Assembly: GCF_001882345.1 (NCBI RefSeq)
Contig: NZ_MINL01000001.1
Location: 1,133,008-1,197,007, forward strand
From: Halomonas sp. QHL1
GTDB lineage: Bacteria; Pseudomonadota; Gammaproteobacteria; Pseudomonadales; Halomonadaceae
DNA length: 64,000 nucleotides
Reading direction: 5' to 3'
Positions 1 to 9,561 of the stretch are shown one piece after another; the first letter of the stretch is position 1; every line of letters starts with the position of its first letter. A program made the position numbers and the translations under genes. The notes under the pieces are model-generated. The model saw only the letters and a program-made list of their open reading frames with translations. It was not told the DNA's origin and did no database searches.

Positions 1-712
1 CGATGGGGTTAGCACCCACCGCATTGCCCACGGCACGGGACGATTTAGGTGTACCCAATGCCTGGGCAATATGGGAGTAGCTGGCTAGTTGCCCTTCAGG
101 AATCGTCAGCAGCGCTCGCCAAACCGCTATTTGAAAGTTAGTGCCTGTGACATGCAGCGACAAAGCGGCAGCTCCCTCTTCAGATTGGGTAAATAGCGCT
201 TCCACCGCGTAGCGGGTAGCCTCTGGGCTATGCCGAAAGGTGCTGCGCGGCCACTCTTTGGCAAGCCTTGCCAGTAACTCCTCCGAATTAGTCACATCGA
301 CAAAGCCCATTCGGCAGATACCCCGCGGCGTTACCGCGACAAATATGCTCCCGAGGGGTGTTGCATGAACGCCGTAAGCGATCTCCACTCCTTCACCCTG
401 GCGTTTATACTCGCCGGGGGTGACCGCCTCTAACTGCACGAAATGGTCGTAAAGCCGCGAGCCACCGCTAAGCCCCAGGGTATGGGCTATATCCAACAAA
501 GAAGTGGACGAATGCATCAACTGCTTGCCGCGCTCTAAGGTGAGCGCCTGTAAAAAGCGTTTGGGGCTAACCCCCGCATAGCGGCAAAACAGCCGCTGGA
601 AGTGAAAGGCACTCAAATGAACGTGAGCAGCCACCGTTTCCAAGTTGGGCTGTTCTGCCGCATGGGCCACCATATAGGCCATCGCTTTTTCGATACGCTC
701 ATAATCGTTCAT
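1..712 (-). CDS. AraC-type HTH / methylated-DNA-protein cysteine methyltransferase (Ada-like), 3' end cut by window
   Basis: The reverse strand encodes a protein from an ATG at 710-712 (N-terminus MNDYERIEKAMAYM) that runs off the left edge. The first ~100 residues are an AraC-family double HTH (LSAFHFQRLF, GVSPKRFLQ, TLGLSGGSRLYDHF). The following part is the Ogt/MGMT fold, ending at VGNAVGANPI. The catalytic PCHR motif would come just after this and so lies outside the window. It lacks the zinc-binding methylphosphotriester domain of full-length Ada. By family it repairs O6-alkylguanine and may regulate alkylation-response genes. The domain assignment is firm, the regulatory role inferred. 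Confidence 0.88.
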   Translation of the reverse strand, partial: MNDYERIEKAMAYMVAHAAEQPNLETVAAHVHLSAFHFQRLFCRYAGVSPKRFLQALTLERGKQLMHSSTSLLDIAHTLGLSGGSRLYDHFVQLEAVTPGEYKRQGEGVEIAYGVHATPLGSIFVAVTPRGICRMGFVDVTNSEELLARLAKEWPRSTFRHSPEATRYAVEALFTQSEEGAAALSLHVTGTNFQIAVWRALLTIPEGQLASYSHIAQALGTPKSSRAVGNAVGANPI

Positions 713-932
713 TTTAATATCTCTCTAGCCGTCATAAAGGGGCTGCTTACTTACCTATCAGCCTAAGCGTTCACGGGCTAGTTGCCGACCCGAATCTTGC
801 GCACTGACGGGTGATCAGACACTCTGGTTTAATAAAGACACTAGTTTAAAAGAGACGCTATGTTTAACAGACATTTCCACTAATTTTCGCTAGGGTGATG
901 CCCCGCCTCAATTGACGGTACACGATACGCCC

Positions 933-1853
933 ATGCAAGACTTGATCAATGATATTGCAACGTCCATGGCGAAAGCAGAAGAGCGTGGCAAGGTCGCAGA
1001 CTATATTCCCGAGCTCGGCCATGTTGACCCACGGCAGTTTGCCATTTCGCTCGCCACTGTGGATGGCAAAGTGTACTCGGCGGGTTGTGCTACCACCCCC
1101 TTCTCGATTCAGAGTATTTCGAAGGTGTTTACGCTGACCATTGCGCTTGGGCAGATGGGCGACTCACTTTGGACAAAAGTGGGCCGTGAGCCCTCGGGCG
1201 ACCCCTTCAACTCCATCGTTCAACTTGAGCACGAAAGCGGCAAACCGCGTAATCCGTTTATCAATGCAGGCGCCATTGCGGTGGTCGATGCGATTATGAT
1301 GGGCCATGAACCCAAAGAGACCCTGGGCGAGATTCTCAACTTTGTACGCTATGTCGCCAATGACGACAGCATCTGTTTTGACCACGCCGTCGCCGCTTCC
1401 GAAATGGCCCACCGCGACCGCAACGCTTCACTGGCGCACTTTATGAAGGCCTTTGGCCATCTACGCCACGATGTCGATAAGGTGCTAGGCACCTACTTTC
1501 ACCAGTGCGCTATCGCCATGAGCTGTGAACAGCTTGCCCATGCGGGGCTGTTTTTGGCCTCAGACGGTATCAACAAACCCAGCGGCATTCGCGTGGTAGC
1601 GCCCCAGCGGGCGCGCCGTATCAACTCGCTAATGATGATGTGCGGTCATTATGACGCCTCGGGGGAGTTCGCTTTTCGGGTTGGTCTGCCCGGCAAAAGT
1701 GGCGTGGGTGGCGGCATTCTGGCGATTGCTCCGGGACATGGCTCTATTGCGGTGTGGTCACCGGGGTTAGATCCCTACGGCAACAGCTTACTAGGCACCC
1801 AAGCACTCGAAATGTTTGTGCAGCGCACCGGTTGGTCAGTGTTTGGGCATTAA
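933..1853 (+). CDS. glsA: Glutaminase (GlsA/YneH family)
   Basis: Hydrolyses glutamine to glutamate and ammonia in the cytoplasm. The family is a serine-dependent beta-lactamase-like fold. The SxxK motif is visible in [10 protein letters not shown], and [19 protein letters not shown] and [11 protein letters not shown] are typical family blocks. From ATG 933 it has 306 residues, matching the usual ~308. A TTG at 912 in the same frame would add seven residues and cannot be excluded, since neither start has a clear Shine-Dalgarno. A five-codon ATG reading frame (897-914) precedes it and overlaps the TTG, probably by chance. It is monocistronic, next to the divergent Ada-like gene. Confidence 0.93.
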   Translation: MQDLINDIATSMAKAEERGKVADYIPELGHVDPRQFAISLATVDGKVYSAGCATTPFSIQSISKVFTLTIALGQMGDSLWTKVGREPSGDPFNSIVQLEHESGKPRNPFINAGAIAVVDAIMMGHEPKETLGEILNFVRYVANDDSICFDHAVAASEMAHRDRNASLAHFMKAFGHLRHDVDKVLGTYFHQCAIAMSCEQLAHAGLFLASDGINKPSGIRVVAPQRARRINSLMMMCGHYDASGEFAFRVGLPGKSGVGGGILAIAPGHGSIAVWSPGLDPYGNSLLGTQALEMFVQRTGWSVFGH

Positions 1854-2059
1854 TGGAATGGCTTGTTGCGCTATTTTTTAAAATAGTCACAGGGCTTTAC
1901 TCTTACTCTGCTCCCACAACTGAAAAATAGTGATTAGCCGAGTCACTTTGCCTAGGCTGGACAATAGCGCAGCACAAGGCCAGTATGGGCCGCTTATACG
2001 CTCCACATGAGCTAAATTGCATAGGGATGCGCAACGCCATAATAAGTCAGGAGGACCCC

Positions 2060-2878
2060 ATGGCCAACAGTATGAATAACCCCGACCACCGTGATGCTAT
2101 TACTCTTTTCGCCCGCATGGGCTATGCCTCACGCGGCACTGTGTATGTATTAGTAGGCGGCCTTGCAGCGCTGGCAGCCTTTGGGCAAGGCGGACAAACG
2201 GAAGGCAGCCGGGGTGCCTTAGAGCGCTTGCTCACCGCTCCCTTCGGAAAAGTCTTGTTAGCCATTATGGCCATAGGTTTGGTGGGCTACGCTATGTGGC
2301 GGACTATCCAGGCAGTCAAAGACACCGACCATCACGGCAACGACGCCAAAGGCTTGGCTATTCGTGCGGGCTTATTGGCCAGCGCCATTACCCATACGTT
2401 GTTAGCATTCTTTGCCGCAACGCTCATCTTCCAATTCGCGGGCTCTTCTGGTGATTCAGGCGGCGGCTCGCAGGGTGTAGCGGGCTGGCTGATGCAGCAG
2501 CCTTTCGGGCGCTGGCTGGTAGGCGGGGTTGGCGTAGTCATGATTGGCGTAGGTATTGCCCACGCGCTGAAAGGCTACAAGGCCAAATTCGATAAACACT
2601 TTGCTATGCCACCACAAACTCAACAATGGGCCTACCCCATCTGCCGTTTCGGCTTAGTGATTCGCGGCCTTGTGTTTGTGATCGTGGGTAGCTTTTTCAT
2701 CATTGCCGCCTATCAAATCAACCCCGATCAAGCAGGCGGTATGGGCGAAGTGTTTAGTACGCTGCGAAGCCAACCTTACGGCCAGTGGTTGCTTGCGTTT
2801 GTCGCTTTGGGGCTGTTCGCATTCGGTCTCTATAGTGTGTTAGCGGCTATTTACCGCCGCATTAATCCCGAATCGTAA
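2060..2878 (+). CDS. DUF1206 membrane protein
   Basis: An integral membrane protein of 272 residues with three similar units, each about two transmembrane helices. A repeated pattern of small residues and arginines (FARMGYASRGTVYVLVGG, GLAIRAGLLAS, CRFGLVIRGLVFVIVG) marks the start of each unit. This matches the DUF1206 family, whose function is unknown. The start at 2060 is preceded by a strong GGAGG at 2050-2054. An upstream in-frame ATG at 1985 has no ribosome site and is rejected. The next gene follows after 8 nt, so the two are probably co-transcribed. Confidence 0.85.
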   Translation: MANSMNNPDHRDAITLFARMGYASRGTVYVLVGGLAALAAFGQGGQTEGSRGALERLLTAPFGKVLLAIMAIGLVGYAMWRTIQAVKDTDHHGNDAKGLAIRAGLLASAITHTLLAFFAATLIFQFAGSSGDSGGGSQGVAGWLMQQPFGRWLVGGVGVVMIGVGIAHALKGYKAKFDKHFAMPPQTQQWAYPICRFGLVIRGLVFVIVGSFFIIAAYQINPDQAGGMGEVFSTLRSQPYGQWLLAFVALGLFAFGLYSVLAAIYRRINPES

Positions 2879-2886
2879 TCACCACC

Positions 2887-3489
2887 ATGGCCCTAACATC
2901 AGAACGGACTAAACAGTGGTTCGAGCGCATTCACGGCTCGAAGCATATGCTGTGGTTACTGGGCACCCTCTCCTTTCTCGAAACGATCATTTTACCCATC
3001 CCCATCGAGCTGGTTTTGATACCGCTGATGGCCGTTAACAAGCAGCGCATTTGGCTGCTTGCTACCGTCACCACCGCTGGGTGCCTCGTTGCTTCACTGG
3101 TTGGCTACAGTATTGGCTTAGTGCTGTATCAGTCGGTGGGGACGTGGTTTATTGAATTTATGGGGATGGAGCAAAGCTATCAGTCGTTCCAAACCTTCTT
3201 CGATCAGTACGGTTTTGCCGCGATTTTAGCCATTGGCATACTGCCCATCCCCTTCCAGGTGGCGATGATTACCGCGGGGCTTTCCGGCTACCCGATTGTG
3301 ATGTTTGTATTGGCGACGTTAATCGCCCGAGGCTTGCGCTACTTCGGCCTGGCTTGGCTGGTTCACCGCTTTGGGCATGGTGTGCTGGTGCTATGGAAAC
3401 GCCATGCCTTGGTAACCAGTTTGGTGGCGGGGGTCACTGTACTAGGGCTGGCGGCAGGAATGCAGGCGCTGGCGGGGCGAGTGGTATAA
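2887..3489 (+). CDS. YqaA/DedA-family membrane protein (VTT domain)
   Basis: A 200-residue membrane protein with four to five hydrophobic segments. The early motif LSFLETIILPIPIELVLIPLM and the later GILPIPFQVAMITAGLSG are typical of the VTT/SNARE-associated family, YqaA branch. DedA relatives are linked to lipid flipping and membrane homeostasis, but the YqaA branch is poorly characterised, so no substrate is assigned. It follows the DUF1206 gene closely, suggesting an envelope-related pair. Confidence 0.82.
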   Translation: MALTSERTKQWFERIHGSKHMLWLLGTLSFLETIILPIPIELVLIPLMAVNKQRIWLLATVTTAGCLVASLVGYSIGLVLYQSVGTWFIEFMGMEQSYQSFQTFFDQYGFAAILAIGILPIPFQVAMITAGLSGYPIVMFVLATLIARGLRYFGLAWLVHRFGHGVLVLWKRHALVTSLVAGVTVLGLAAGMQALAGRVV

Positions 3490-3513
3490 CCAATTGAACA
3501 GGTGGTTTGCCAC

Positions 3514-3831
3514 CTATATGCCGTAATCCCGCTCGACTTTGGCAATACGGGTTTTGAAATGCTGATACCACTGCTGATGGCCCAATCGCTGGGCCTCTAG
3601 ATGTTCGGCGTGAGCCTTCCACGCTTTGATAGAGGCAACATCAGCCCAGTAAGAGACCGTGACACCTACGTCGTTTCTGGCCGACTCCACACCTAAAAAA
3701 CCCGGCTGCTGCGCTGCCAACTCGACCATTCTTGCCGCCATCTCGTCGTAGCCGTTCTCGACCTCGGTGCGCAGTGAGGTGAAAATAACTGCGTAGTAAG
3801 GCGGTTCGGGAGTGTTGGCAATTAAGGGCAT
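3514..3831 (-). CDS. Antibiotic-biosynthesis-monooxygenase (ABM) domain protein
   Basis: A small ABM-fold (dimeric alpha/beta barrel) protein of about 105 residues. It shows YYAVIFTSLRTE as the first strand, then AAQQPGFLGVES and ISYWADVASIKAW-like blocks (here VSYWADVASIKAW). Relatives include small monooxygenases and stress proteins acting on reactive metabolites, and the substrate here is unknown. The start chosen is MPLIANTPEP at 3831. A longer in-frame start at 3876 would overlap the slipin gene and adds non-family residues. It is last in a possible nfeD-slipin-ABM transcription unit. Confidence 0.8.
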   Translation of the reverse strand: MPLIANTPEPPYYAVIFTSLRTEVENGYDEMAARMVELAAQQPGFLGVESARNDVGVTVSYWADVASIKAWKAHAEHLEAQRLGHQQWYQHFKTRIAKVERDYGI

Positions 3832-3853
3832 AAGGTTTTCGCGCTCGTTAAGA

Positions 3854-4642
3854 TCACTCCTCCAGTTTATCGCCACTTGGCGCAGGTGACGAGTGTCTAA
3901 GCTTCATGTCCCTAAACGCTTCCATAATATCCATGGGTAACGGGAAGAAAATCGTCGACGCATTTTTATTGCTCATATCACTCATGGTTTGCAGATAGCG
4001 CAGTTGCAGCGCAGCCGAGTTCTCCTGCATCACATTGGCTGCCTCGACCAGCTTTTTCGAGGCCTGCAACTCCCCTTCAGCGTGGATCACTTTGGCCCGG
4101 CGTTCCCGCTCGGCCTCTGCTTGGCGGGCAATGGCGCGGATCATGCTCTCATCCAGATCCACATGTTTGATCTCAACATTAGCCACCTTAATGCCCCATG
4201 CCTCGGTCTGGGCATCGATAATTTCCTGAATATCACTGTTGAGTTTATCGCGCTCAGAAAGCATCTCATCCAAATCATGTTTACCCAGCACGGAGCGAAG
4301 CGTGGTCTGGGCCAACTGGCTAGTAGCCTGGGTGAAATTTTCCACCTGGATAATCGCCCGTTCAGGGTCGACCACGCGAAAATAGAGCACGGCATTTACC
4401 TTAACCGTCACGTTATCCCGAGAGATCACGTCCTGCTCGGGCACGTCCATGGTAACGACACGTAGATCAACCACTTCCATCTTTTGAATACCGGGAATCA
4501 CAATGATTAACCCAGGCCCTTTAACCTTCTGAAACCGGCCAAGAAAGAACACCACGCCACGCTTATACTCAGGCAGTATGCGTATGGAGGCGGCAATCAG
4601 CATCAACACCAGCACTACTGGAACTAAATACGAAATAATCAT
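3854..4642 (-). CDS. Slipin / stomatin-like SPFH (band 7) protein
   Basis: A 262-residue SPFH protein anchored by one N-terminal hydrophobic segment (residues ~4-20). The band-7 core follows ([40 protein letters not shown]), then a charged helical coiled region ([15 protein letters not shown]) and a short C-terminal tail. It lies 57 nt downstream of the nfeD gene, the classic slipin-NfeD pairing. In this pairing the membrane protease-like NfeD and the SPFH scaffold work together in membrane microdomain organisation. The family call is firm, the cellular role inferred. Confidence 0.9.
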   Translation of the reverse strand: MIISYLVPVVLVLMLIAASIRILPEYKRGVVFFLGRFQKVKGPGLIIVIPGIQKMEVVDLRVVTMDVPEQDVISRDNVTVKVNAVLYFRVVDPERAIIQVENFTQATSQLAQTTLRSVLGKHDLDEMLSERDKLNSDIQEIIDAQTEAWGIKVANVEIKHVDLDESMIRAIARQAEAERERRAKVIHAEGELQASKKLVEAANVMQENSAALQLRYLQTMSDMSNKNASTIFFPLPMDIMEAFRDMKLRHSSPAPSGDKLEE

Positions 4643-4699
4643 GGATCACCTCATCAAGTTGCTGGACTGTCACATGAATAACGCACGACAACTGAGGGC

Positions 4700-6061
4700 C
4701 TAGTGGGGCGAGACGTATACCGTCAACCCTTCGAGGCGTTTCACTGTAAGCTGATCGCCCTGCTTAACCGGAACATCACTTACCGCGTTCCAGCGCTCAC
4801 CGTGCAATCGCACGTGGCCGTTGGTATCGAAATCCTCCAGGGCAATGGCGTCTGCGCCAATCAGCTGCTCCGCGCCGGTATGCACCTGGCGGTGACGAAG
4901 CGTTGCAAAGCGCATCAGAGTCCATAGCATTAGGCCTCCTGATACCAGTGCAACACCCACGATAAGCGGCACTGAAATAGCCAGATACTCGGCATCCATT
5001 AGCATGACCGAGCCGAGCACAAAGGCAACGATGCCTCCTGCCCCCAGCACCCCGAAGCTGGGCAGTAGCGTCTCGCCTACCATTAGCGCCAATCCCACCA
5101 CCATCAACGCTAGTCCGGCGTAGTTAATCGGCAGCACCTGGAACGCAAACAGCGCCAACAGCAGGCAAATGATTCCGATGGTGCCAGGAAATAGGCTACC
5201 GGGACTGGCAAGCTCATATATCAGCCCGTAAAAGCCCAGAATCATTAAAAAATAGGCGATATTGGGGTTGGTAATCAGCGAAAGTAGTTGGGTACGCCAA
5301 TCCGGGTCGAAGCGCTCAATGGCAAGATCAGCGGTGGCTAAGGTGTATTCCCCCCGCTCCATGACCACTGTCATGCCATCTAGCTGCCCTAGCAGGTCTT
5401 CAATATCACGTGCTACCACGTCGATGACGTTTTGCTCTAATGCCTGGCTAGCGTTGAGATTCACTGCATTACGCACTGCGTCTTCAGCCCAATCGGCGTT
5501 GCGACCGTGGCGCTCAGCCAAACTGCGGATGAAGCTCACCGCGTCTTCCATGACCTTACGCTCCATGGCGCTACCTTCACGGGCCGGCCCATCAGACGCA
5601 TCTTGATCTTCTTCGGCATCGCTACCAGGCATACCGCCACCGCCCATTTGTACCGGAGTTGCAGACCCCAGATGGGTCGATGGTGCCATCGCTGCCACAT
5701 GACTGCCATATAGCAAGTAGGTACCCGCGCTTGCGGCTCTCGCCCCGCTGGGGAATACGTACATCACGACCGGGATGTCTGCATTGAGCATCTCTCGAAT
5801 CATGTCGCGGGTGGTGTCTACCAACCCGCCGGGGGTATCGAGCTCAACTATCACGACCTCGCTACCCTGCTCGCGAGCATGGCGCAGGCCGCGCTCTAGA
5901 TAATCTTTTGTCGCTGGGCCAATGGCGCCTTGAATACTAAGCACCACAGCGCTGGAAGACGAAGTTTGCGCTACGGCCTGCCACGTAAACGAAAGCGCAG
6001 CCATTAACAGACCAGCAATGAATAGCCAGAGCCAGTGCGATTTGAGAGAAAGGATTTGCAT
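4700..6061 (-). CDS. nfeD: NfeD family protein with ClpP-like serine protease domain
   Basis: A long-form NfeD of 453 residues. It has a signal anchor (LWLFIAGLLMAALSF), then a ClpP/SppA-like protease domain (VVIVELDTPGGLVDTTRDM, with catalytic Ser in ARAASAGTY). A later Lys in MERKVMEDAVSF fits the Ser-Lys dyad known for the family. Next come four to five membrane helices (FLMILGFYGLIYELASPGSL onward) and a C-terminal OB-fold NfeD domain. An acidic insertion (DAEEDQDASDGPAREG) sits between the Ser and Lys motifs. The start is ATG 6061, five bases after AGGAG, not the upstream GTG at 6067. Paired with slipin. Confidence 0.9.
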   Translation of the reverse strand: MQILSLKSHWLWLFIAGLLMAALSFTWQAVAQTSSSSAVVLSIQGAIGPATKDYLERGLRHAREQGSEVVIVELDTPGGLVDTTRDMIREMLNADIPVVMYVFPSGARAASAGTYLLYGSHVAAMAPSTHLGSATPVQMGGGGMPGSDAEEDQDASDGPAREGSAMERKVMEDAVSFIRSLAERHGRNADWAEDAVRNAVNLNASQALEQNVIDVVARDIEDLLGQLDGMTVVMERGEYTLATADLAIERFDPDWRTQLLSLITNPNIAYFLMILGFYGLIYELASPGSLFPGTIGIICLLLALFAFQVLPINYAGLALMVVGLALMVGETLLPSFGVLGAGGIVAFVLGSVMLMDAEYLAISVPLIVGVALVSGGLMLWTLMRFATLRHRQVHTGAEQLIGADAIALEDFDTNGHVRLHGERWNAVSDVPVKQGDQLTVKRLEGLTVYVSPH

Positions 6062-6336
6062 ATCCACTCCTCGCGCTCCGCGCCTTTAAACCAATATCCG
6101 AGCGCCTACTCTATTGACCGCCGTAGCGCCCTTTTGTCTCGCAAGCTTCTTAGGGAGTTTGAAAAAACAATAACGCTGCTGGGGTTTGTACAAAGCAGAG
6201 GGTACATACACAACGTAGCACTCACGTTGGGCTTCGTCATGAAGTGTGATGGGAAGATCTTGGTGCGCAGTACTTTCAAATGCAGGGAGCGTTATTTAAA
6301 GCTGTTCGGGTAGTTATGGGCACTTATAGGTGAGTA

Positions 6337-6744
6337 TCAGTTCACATAGTAGCCGCTTACCCGCCATGTGCCTTCTTCCAAGTGGGGAGTGATGGTTTCC
6401 GTGATCTGCGGTCTGTTTTCAAAACGTGTTTGGAACGTCAAAACCGAGTAGTCACCTCTTGGAGCCCCTGGCATAGAGGTTTCGCGGACAGCGCTTACTC
6501 GCCGACGCGACTGAACAGCACCAAAGTCACGACGCGCTGCACCAATTGTCCGTTCTAACATGTGTGGCGAAAGAGGCTTTTTTAACAGCGGAGATGAAGA
6601 TTCCCATGCCTGCTCATACTGACCGCTATCGATGGCTTCTAGCCACGCCAACGCCGCCGCCTCAGCATCATCTTTGTGAGAGTGGGCATGCGTGGATAGC
6701 ACCAGGAGCAAGGGTGCGAATATAAAGGTCAGCATTTTGAGCAT
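6337..6744 (-). CDS. DUF4019 exported protein
   Basis: A 135-residue protein with a signal peptide (MLKMLTFIFAPLLLVLSTHAHS). The DUF4019 core follows: ALAWLEAIDSGQYEQAWES, then KPLSPHMLERTIGAARRDFG and YSVLTFQTRFE, ending with GTWRVSGYYVN. Function is unknown and the location is predicted periplasmic. The start is set at 6744, directly behind AGAGAGG. An upstream in-frame ATG at 6762 has no such site. It stands alone, with 275 featureless bases between it and nfeD. Confidence 0.78.
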   Translation of the reverse strand: MLKMLTFIFAPLLLVLSTHAHSHKDDAEAAALAWLEAIDSGQYEQAWESSSPLLKKPLSPHMLERTIGAARRDFGAVQSRRRVSAVRETSMPGAPRGDYSVLTFQTRFENRPQITETITPHLEEGTWRVSGYYVN

Positions 6745-6945
6745 AGAGGCCTCTCTTGGCATTTAACAACGACCAGAGAAATCTCGATGGTCTTAGTTAT
6801 ATATCGGTAAGCGTCCGGGTTTCTTTAGGGTCGCAGGGTCTATTTGCGTAACAGTAACGCCCCAAGCTATACCCGCTTCTCAAACCCTACCCGCTCGTTT
6901 ACTATGCGCCACCCAAACTATTTCAGCCGCCACTAATAGGTCACT

Positions 6946-7692
6946 ATGTCCGTCAACGCGCTCTATACCGACCTTTCTGGCTACTACGATTTGATGTGCG
7001 TGGATATCGATTACCAAGCGCAAAGCAACGCCATTCGCAGGCTGCATCAGATTTTCGGTAACGACGGAACAACACACCTGGATTTAGCCTGTGGCACCGG
7101 CCCACACGTGCGTCATTACATTGATTTTGGCTACGCCAGTAGCGGGCTTGATATCAATCAACCCATGCTGGATATCGCCGCCACGCGTTGCCCAGAAGCT
7201 CAGTTCACCCTGCAAGATATGAGTGGCTTCGCGGTTAACGATCCCCAAGACTTAATCACGTGTTTTTTATACTCGATTCACTACAACGATGGGATTGAGA
7301 AACTTAAAGCGTGCATTTCCAGCGTGCACCGCGCACTCAATTCTGGCGGTATTTTCTGTTTTAACGCGGTCGATAAAGACAAAATCGATAACGGTTTATC
7401 TGTTAAACACAGCGCAAAGCAAGCGGATGACATTTTCACGTTCCGCTCGGGATGGCACTACAGTGGGCAGGGTGAAAAGCAGTCGCTTAGGCTAAGCATT
7501 GAGAAGGCTAGCGCAGCAGAGACACAAATGTGGAACGACGAACACCCAATGGTAGCGGTTAACTTTGCGGAGTTAATTGCTCTTTTAGCGCCTCATTTCG
7601 AGGTCCATGTGTTTGAGCACAACTACGAAACAATCATTCCCTGGGATAATGCTTCTGGCAATGCGATTTTCGTCTGTGTGAAGAAGGAATAG
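6946..7692 (+). CDS. Class I SAM-dependent methyltransferase
   Basis: A 248-residue cytoplasmic methyltransferase. SAM-binding motif I is HLDLACGTGPHVRHY at about residues 45-60, motif II is SGLDINQPMLDIA, and FTLQDMSGF and ITCFLYSIHYN are the later motifs. The overall layout resembles small-molecule methyltransferases of the Methyltransf_11/25 type. The substrate cannot be told from the sequence. It is probably monocistronic, followed by a weak hairpin at 7726-7749. Confidence 0.85.
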   Translation: MSVNALYTDLSGYYDLMCVDIDYQAQSNAIRRLHQIFGNDGTTHLDLACGTGPHVRHYIDFGYASSGLDINQPMLDIAATRCPEAQFTLQDMSGFAVNDPQDLITCFLYSIHYNDGIEKLKACISSVHRALNSGGIFCFNAVDKDKIDNGLSVKHSAKQADDIFTFRSGWHYSGQGEKQSLRLSIEKASAAETQMWNDEHPMVAVNFAELIALLAPHFEVHVFEHNYETIIPWDNASGNAIFVCVKKE

Positions 7693-7725
7693 CTGACCAC
7701 TGCTGCATTTTGCTCGATAAAACAG

Positions 7726-7749
7726 AGAGGGTTGCATTGCTAACCCTCT
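7726..7749. terminator. Weak terminator-like hairpin
   Basis: An 8-bp perfect stem AGAGGGTT / AACCCTCT with an 8-nt loop lies 34 bases after the methyltransferase stop and before the convergent DUF1456 gene. No real T-run follows, so termination is only suggested. Confidence 0.4.
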
Positions 7750-7791
7750 TGCCTCTGCGGAGGTTCAGATTATTGCCGCCGAGTTACGAGT

Positions 7792-8283
7792 TCAGACTTC
7801 TGCATCTGGACTTGTCACATCCTGGTTGGGTCGTAGCTGCAGTTGGACGCCGAGCAAAAAATTTCGCAGCACCTGATCTTTGCACTCTCGATAGTTCTTA
7901 TGGCTCGGCTTGCGGAAGAACGCACTTAATTCATGGTTACTTAGATTAAAACCCGCCAGCTCAAAAACAGCCAAAATATCGTCAGCCTTTAAATTCAGCG
8001 CAATGCGCAGCTTCTGGAACACCATATTGTTGTTCAACTGCGCTTCTGGCGCGGGCTGCGGGCCTTCGCGCTTGCCACGCTTATAGCTAATAAAGCCGTT
8101 CAAAAACGCCGCCAGCTCTTTGTTTTTCATGGTCACAAAGGCGTCGTCTTCGTCCTTTTTCAGCCAGGCCGTTACCTGCTCTTGAGCCACGCTGACCTCT
8201 GCCAAGGCGAAGATATCCACGATGGTGCGATCTTTTAAATCGAAGGTGTAACGTATACGGCGAAAAATATCGTTATTGGTCAA
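7792..8283 (-). CDS. DUF1456 (YehS-like) protein
   Basis: A 163-residue protein with two tandem copies of the DUF1456 unit (NNDIFRRIRYTFDL and NNNMVFQKLRIALNL each begin a copy). The linker is basic (YKRGKREGPQPAPE). It matches E. coli YehS, of unknown function. The start is proposed as TTG at 8283 (TTG ACC AAT AAC GAT) because family members begin at this point and AGGG lies 8-10 bases upstream. An ATG at 8316 would add eleven unrelated residues. It is preceded by another small gene on the same strand. Confidence 0.82.
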   Translation of the reverse strand: MTNNDIFRRIRYTFDLKDRTIVDIFALAEVSVAQEQVTAWLKKDEDDAFVTMKNKELAAFLNGFISYKRGKREGPQPAPEAQLNNNMVFQKLRIALNLKADDILAVFELAGFNLSNHELSAFFRKPSHKNYRECKDQVLRNFLLGVQLQLRPNQDVTSPDAEV

Positions 8284-8377
8284 AATAGTGTCCCTAGTCT
8301 TAGGCAAACCCAGCACAAACAGTCTTTATGTGCATCTACGTTTATCGTGAATATGATTAAAACCAGCAGCTTAAAAA

Positions 8378-8800
8378 CTAACCTGTTGTCAGCTTTCCAA
8401 GCAGCTCATCAATTTCGTCTTTAAGCTCGCCATCTTCAATTTTATTGGCGGTAGCTTGGGCATTTTTAAGATTGCTGATAGCCGCGTCGGTCTGGCCCAG
8501 CTCAACTTGCAATTTTGCCATGGAAAAGGCGATGGACGACATATGGTCTTTGGAATTAATCGCGACGGCTTTTTCGAAGGCTTTTTCGTAGACAGCCAGC
8601 GCCTCTTCTAGCTCTTCAGTAAAATCAGCCAGCGTTTCCCACTGCTCTGGGTGATCTTTATCGCTGTTTTCGTTCTCGGTGCAAATAGCTTCCAACTCGG
8701 CATAGAGCGCATCGAAAGCCTCCCTATCCTCTTTATCAGCAGCCTTCATGAGCTTTTCGGCGAGTTCGTAAACCGCCTTGTATATTTTGGTGTTAATCAT
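8378..8800 (-). CDS. Hypothetical acidic helical protein, TPR-like
   Basis: A 140-residue, very acidic, wholly helical protein. The segments EEALAVYEKAFEKAVAINSKDH, AFSMAKLQVELGQTDAAISNLKNA and ATANKIEDGELKDEID have TPR-like spacing of small and aromatic residues. There is no signal peptide or membrane segment. I do not recognise a named family. It is probably a protein-interaction module. It shares strand with the downstream DUF1456 gene, about 95 bases apart. Confidence 0.65.
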   Translation of the reverse strand: MINTKIYKAVYELAEKLMKAADKEDREAFDALYAELEAICTENENSDKDHPEQWETLADFTEELEEALAVYEKAFEKAVAINSKDHMSSIAFSMAKLQVELGQTDAAISNLKNAQATANKIEDGELKDEIDELLGKLTTG

Positions 8801-9082
8801 GAACGACTACCTTTTATCTATTTAAAAACAGTAACAAGTAAACAAACCTGCCGAAAATCAACGTTTGTAACACAGTCACCCCACCGTGACCGGTGACATT
8901 ATACCCCTTGGGGATGGCCCTCGGGGCGATCATTTACGGCTTTATGGTGGGGTGTTGATGAAGGCCCATCCTTGGGCTGCTGCGCTGAAAAGTGCTGATT
9001 TCTGATTGACCAGAAACCAGCGGAAGTGACCTTTCCCCTAAATTAACACCATGAACTCGATGAGATTTACCGCTATGCATGG
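8801..9082. other. Intergenic spacer without recognised content
   Basis: The 282 bases between the TPR-like gene and the GNAT gene contain no convincing reading frame, RNA gene or strong terminator. A short GC-rich inverted stretch occurs near 8900-8935 (CCCCTTGGGGATGGCCCTCGGGG). I see nothing else to assign. Confidence 0.5.
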
Positions 9083-9508
9083 TTAACAGTAATTTTCCAT
9101 GACGAATTCTGGCTGGCCAGTACTTTCATCAATTTGCTCAACTAATGAAATAAATCCATGTTTCTTATAAAAATTTATGCTGGGTGCGTTCTGTCTGTAG
9201 ACGCTTAGCTGCAAACACGCCCTTCTGCTCTTGGCATCATCCATTAACGCTGATCCTATACCATTACCCTGCAAGCTTGGTGACACAAAAACCGCTGCCA
9301 ACGTATTTCCATAGAGGCAGTAAAACCCTGCTATCTGCTCATCAGCTTCAAATACAAAGGTCTCGGATGCAGGTATGTATACATCACGCATTTCGCTAAC
9401 TTTTGACTTCCAAAATTCTGATCCAACAAAGGAGTGAGATTTAATCGATGCTGAAAGCCAAATATCCAAAATTTGTTCAATATCCGCCTCTCGGTATTTA
9501 CGAATCAT
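9083..9508 (-). CDS. GNAT family N-acetyltransferase (YjaB-like)
   Basis: A 141-residue single-domain acetyltransferase. The acetyl-CoA site is VSPSLQGNGIGSALM (the Q/RxxGxG/A loop), preceded by AGFYCLYGNTLAAVFV and followed by LSVYRQNAPSINFYKKHGF, the usual motif B. The N-terminus MIRKYREADIEQILDIW is typical of the YjaB group. The acceptor substrate is unknown. The codon use is more AT-rich than in neighbouring genes. Confidence 0.82.
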   Translation of the reverse strand: MIRKYREADIEQILDIWLSASIKSHSFVGSEFWKSKVSEMRDVYIPASETFVFEADEQIAGFYCLYGNTLAAVFVSPSLQGNGIGSALMDDAKSRRACLQLSVYRQNAPSINFYKKHGFISLVEQIDESTGQPEFVMENYC

Positions 9509-9561
9509 CTAGATGTTCCTAACGATGGTCAACGGCGCCAATGGCGTTACTGAAAAGCTGC

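Noticed and set aside
897..914. Five-codon upstream reading frame as a leader peptide of glsA
   Set aside because: Too short and without regulatory codons or attenuator-like structure. Probably chance.
6035..6313. Plus-strand reading frame upstream of nfeD
   Set aside because: It overlaps the nfeD start on the opposite strand, has no ribosome site and no protein-like pattern.
7710..7949. Plus-strand reading frame after the methyltransferase
   Set aside because: It starts in a hairpin region and runs antisense through the DUF1456 gene. Low-complexity, no family features.
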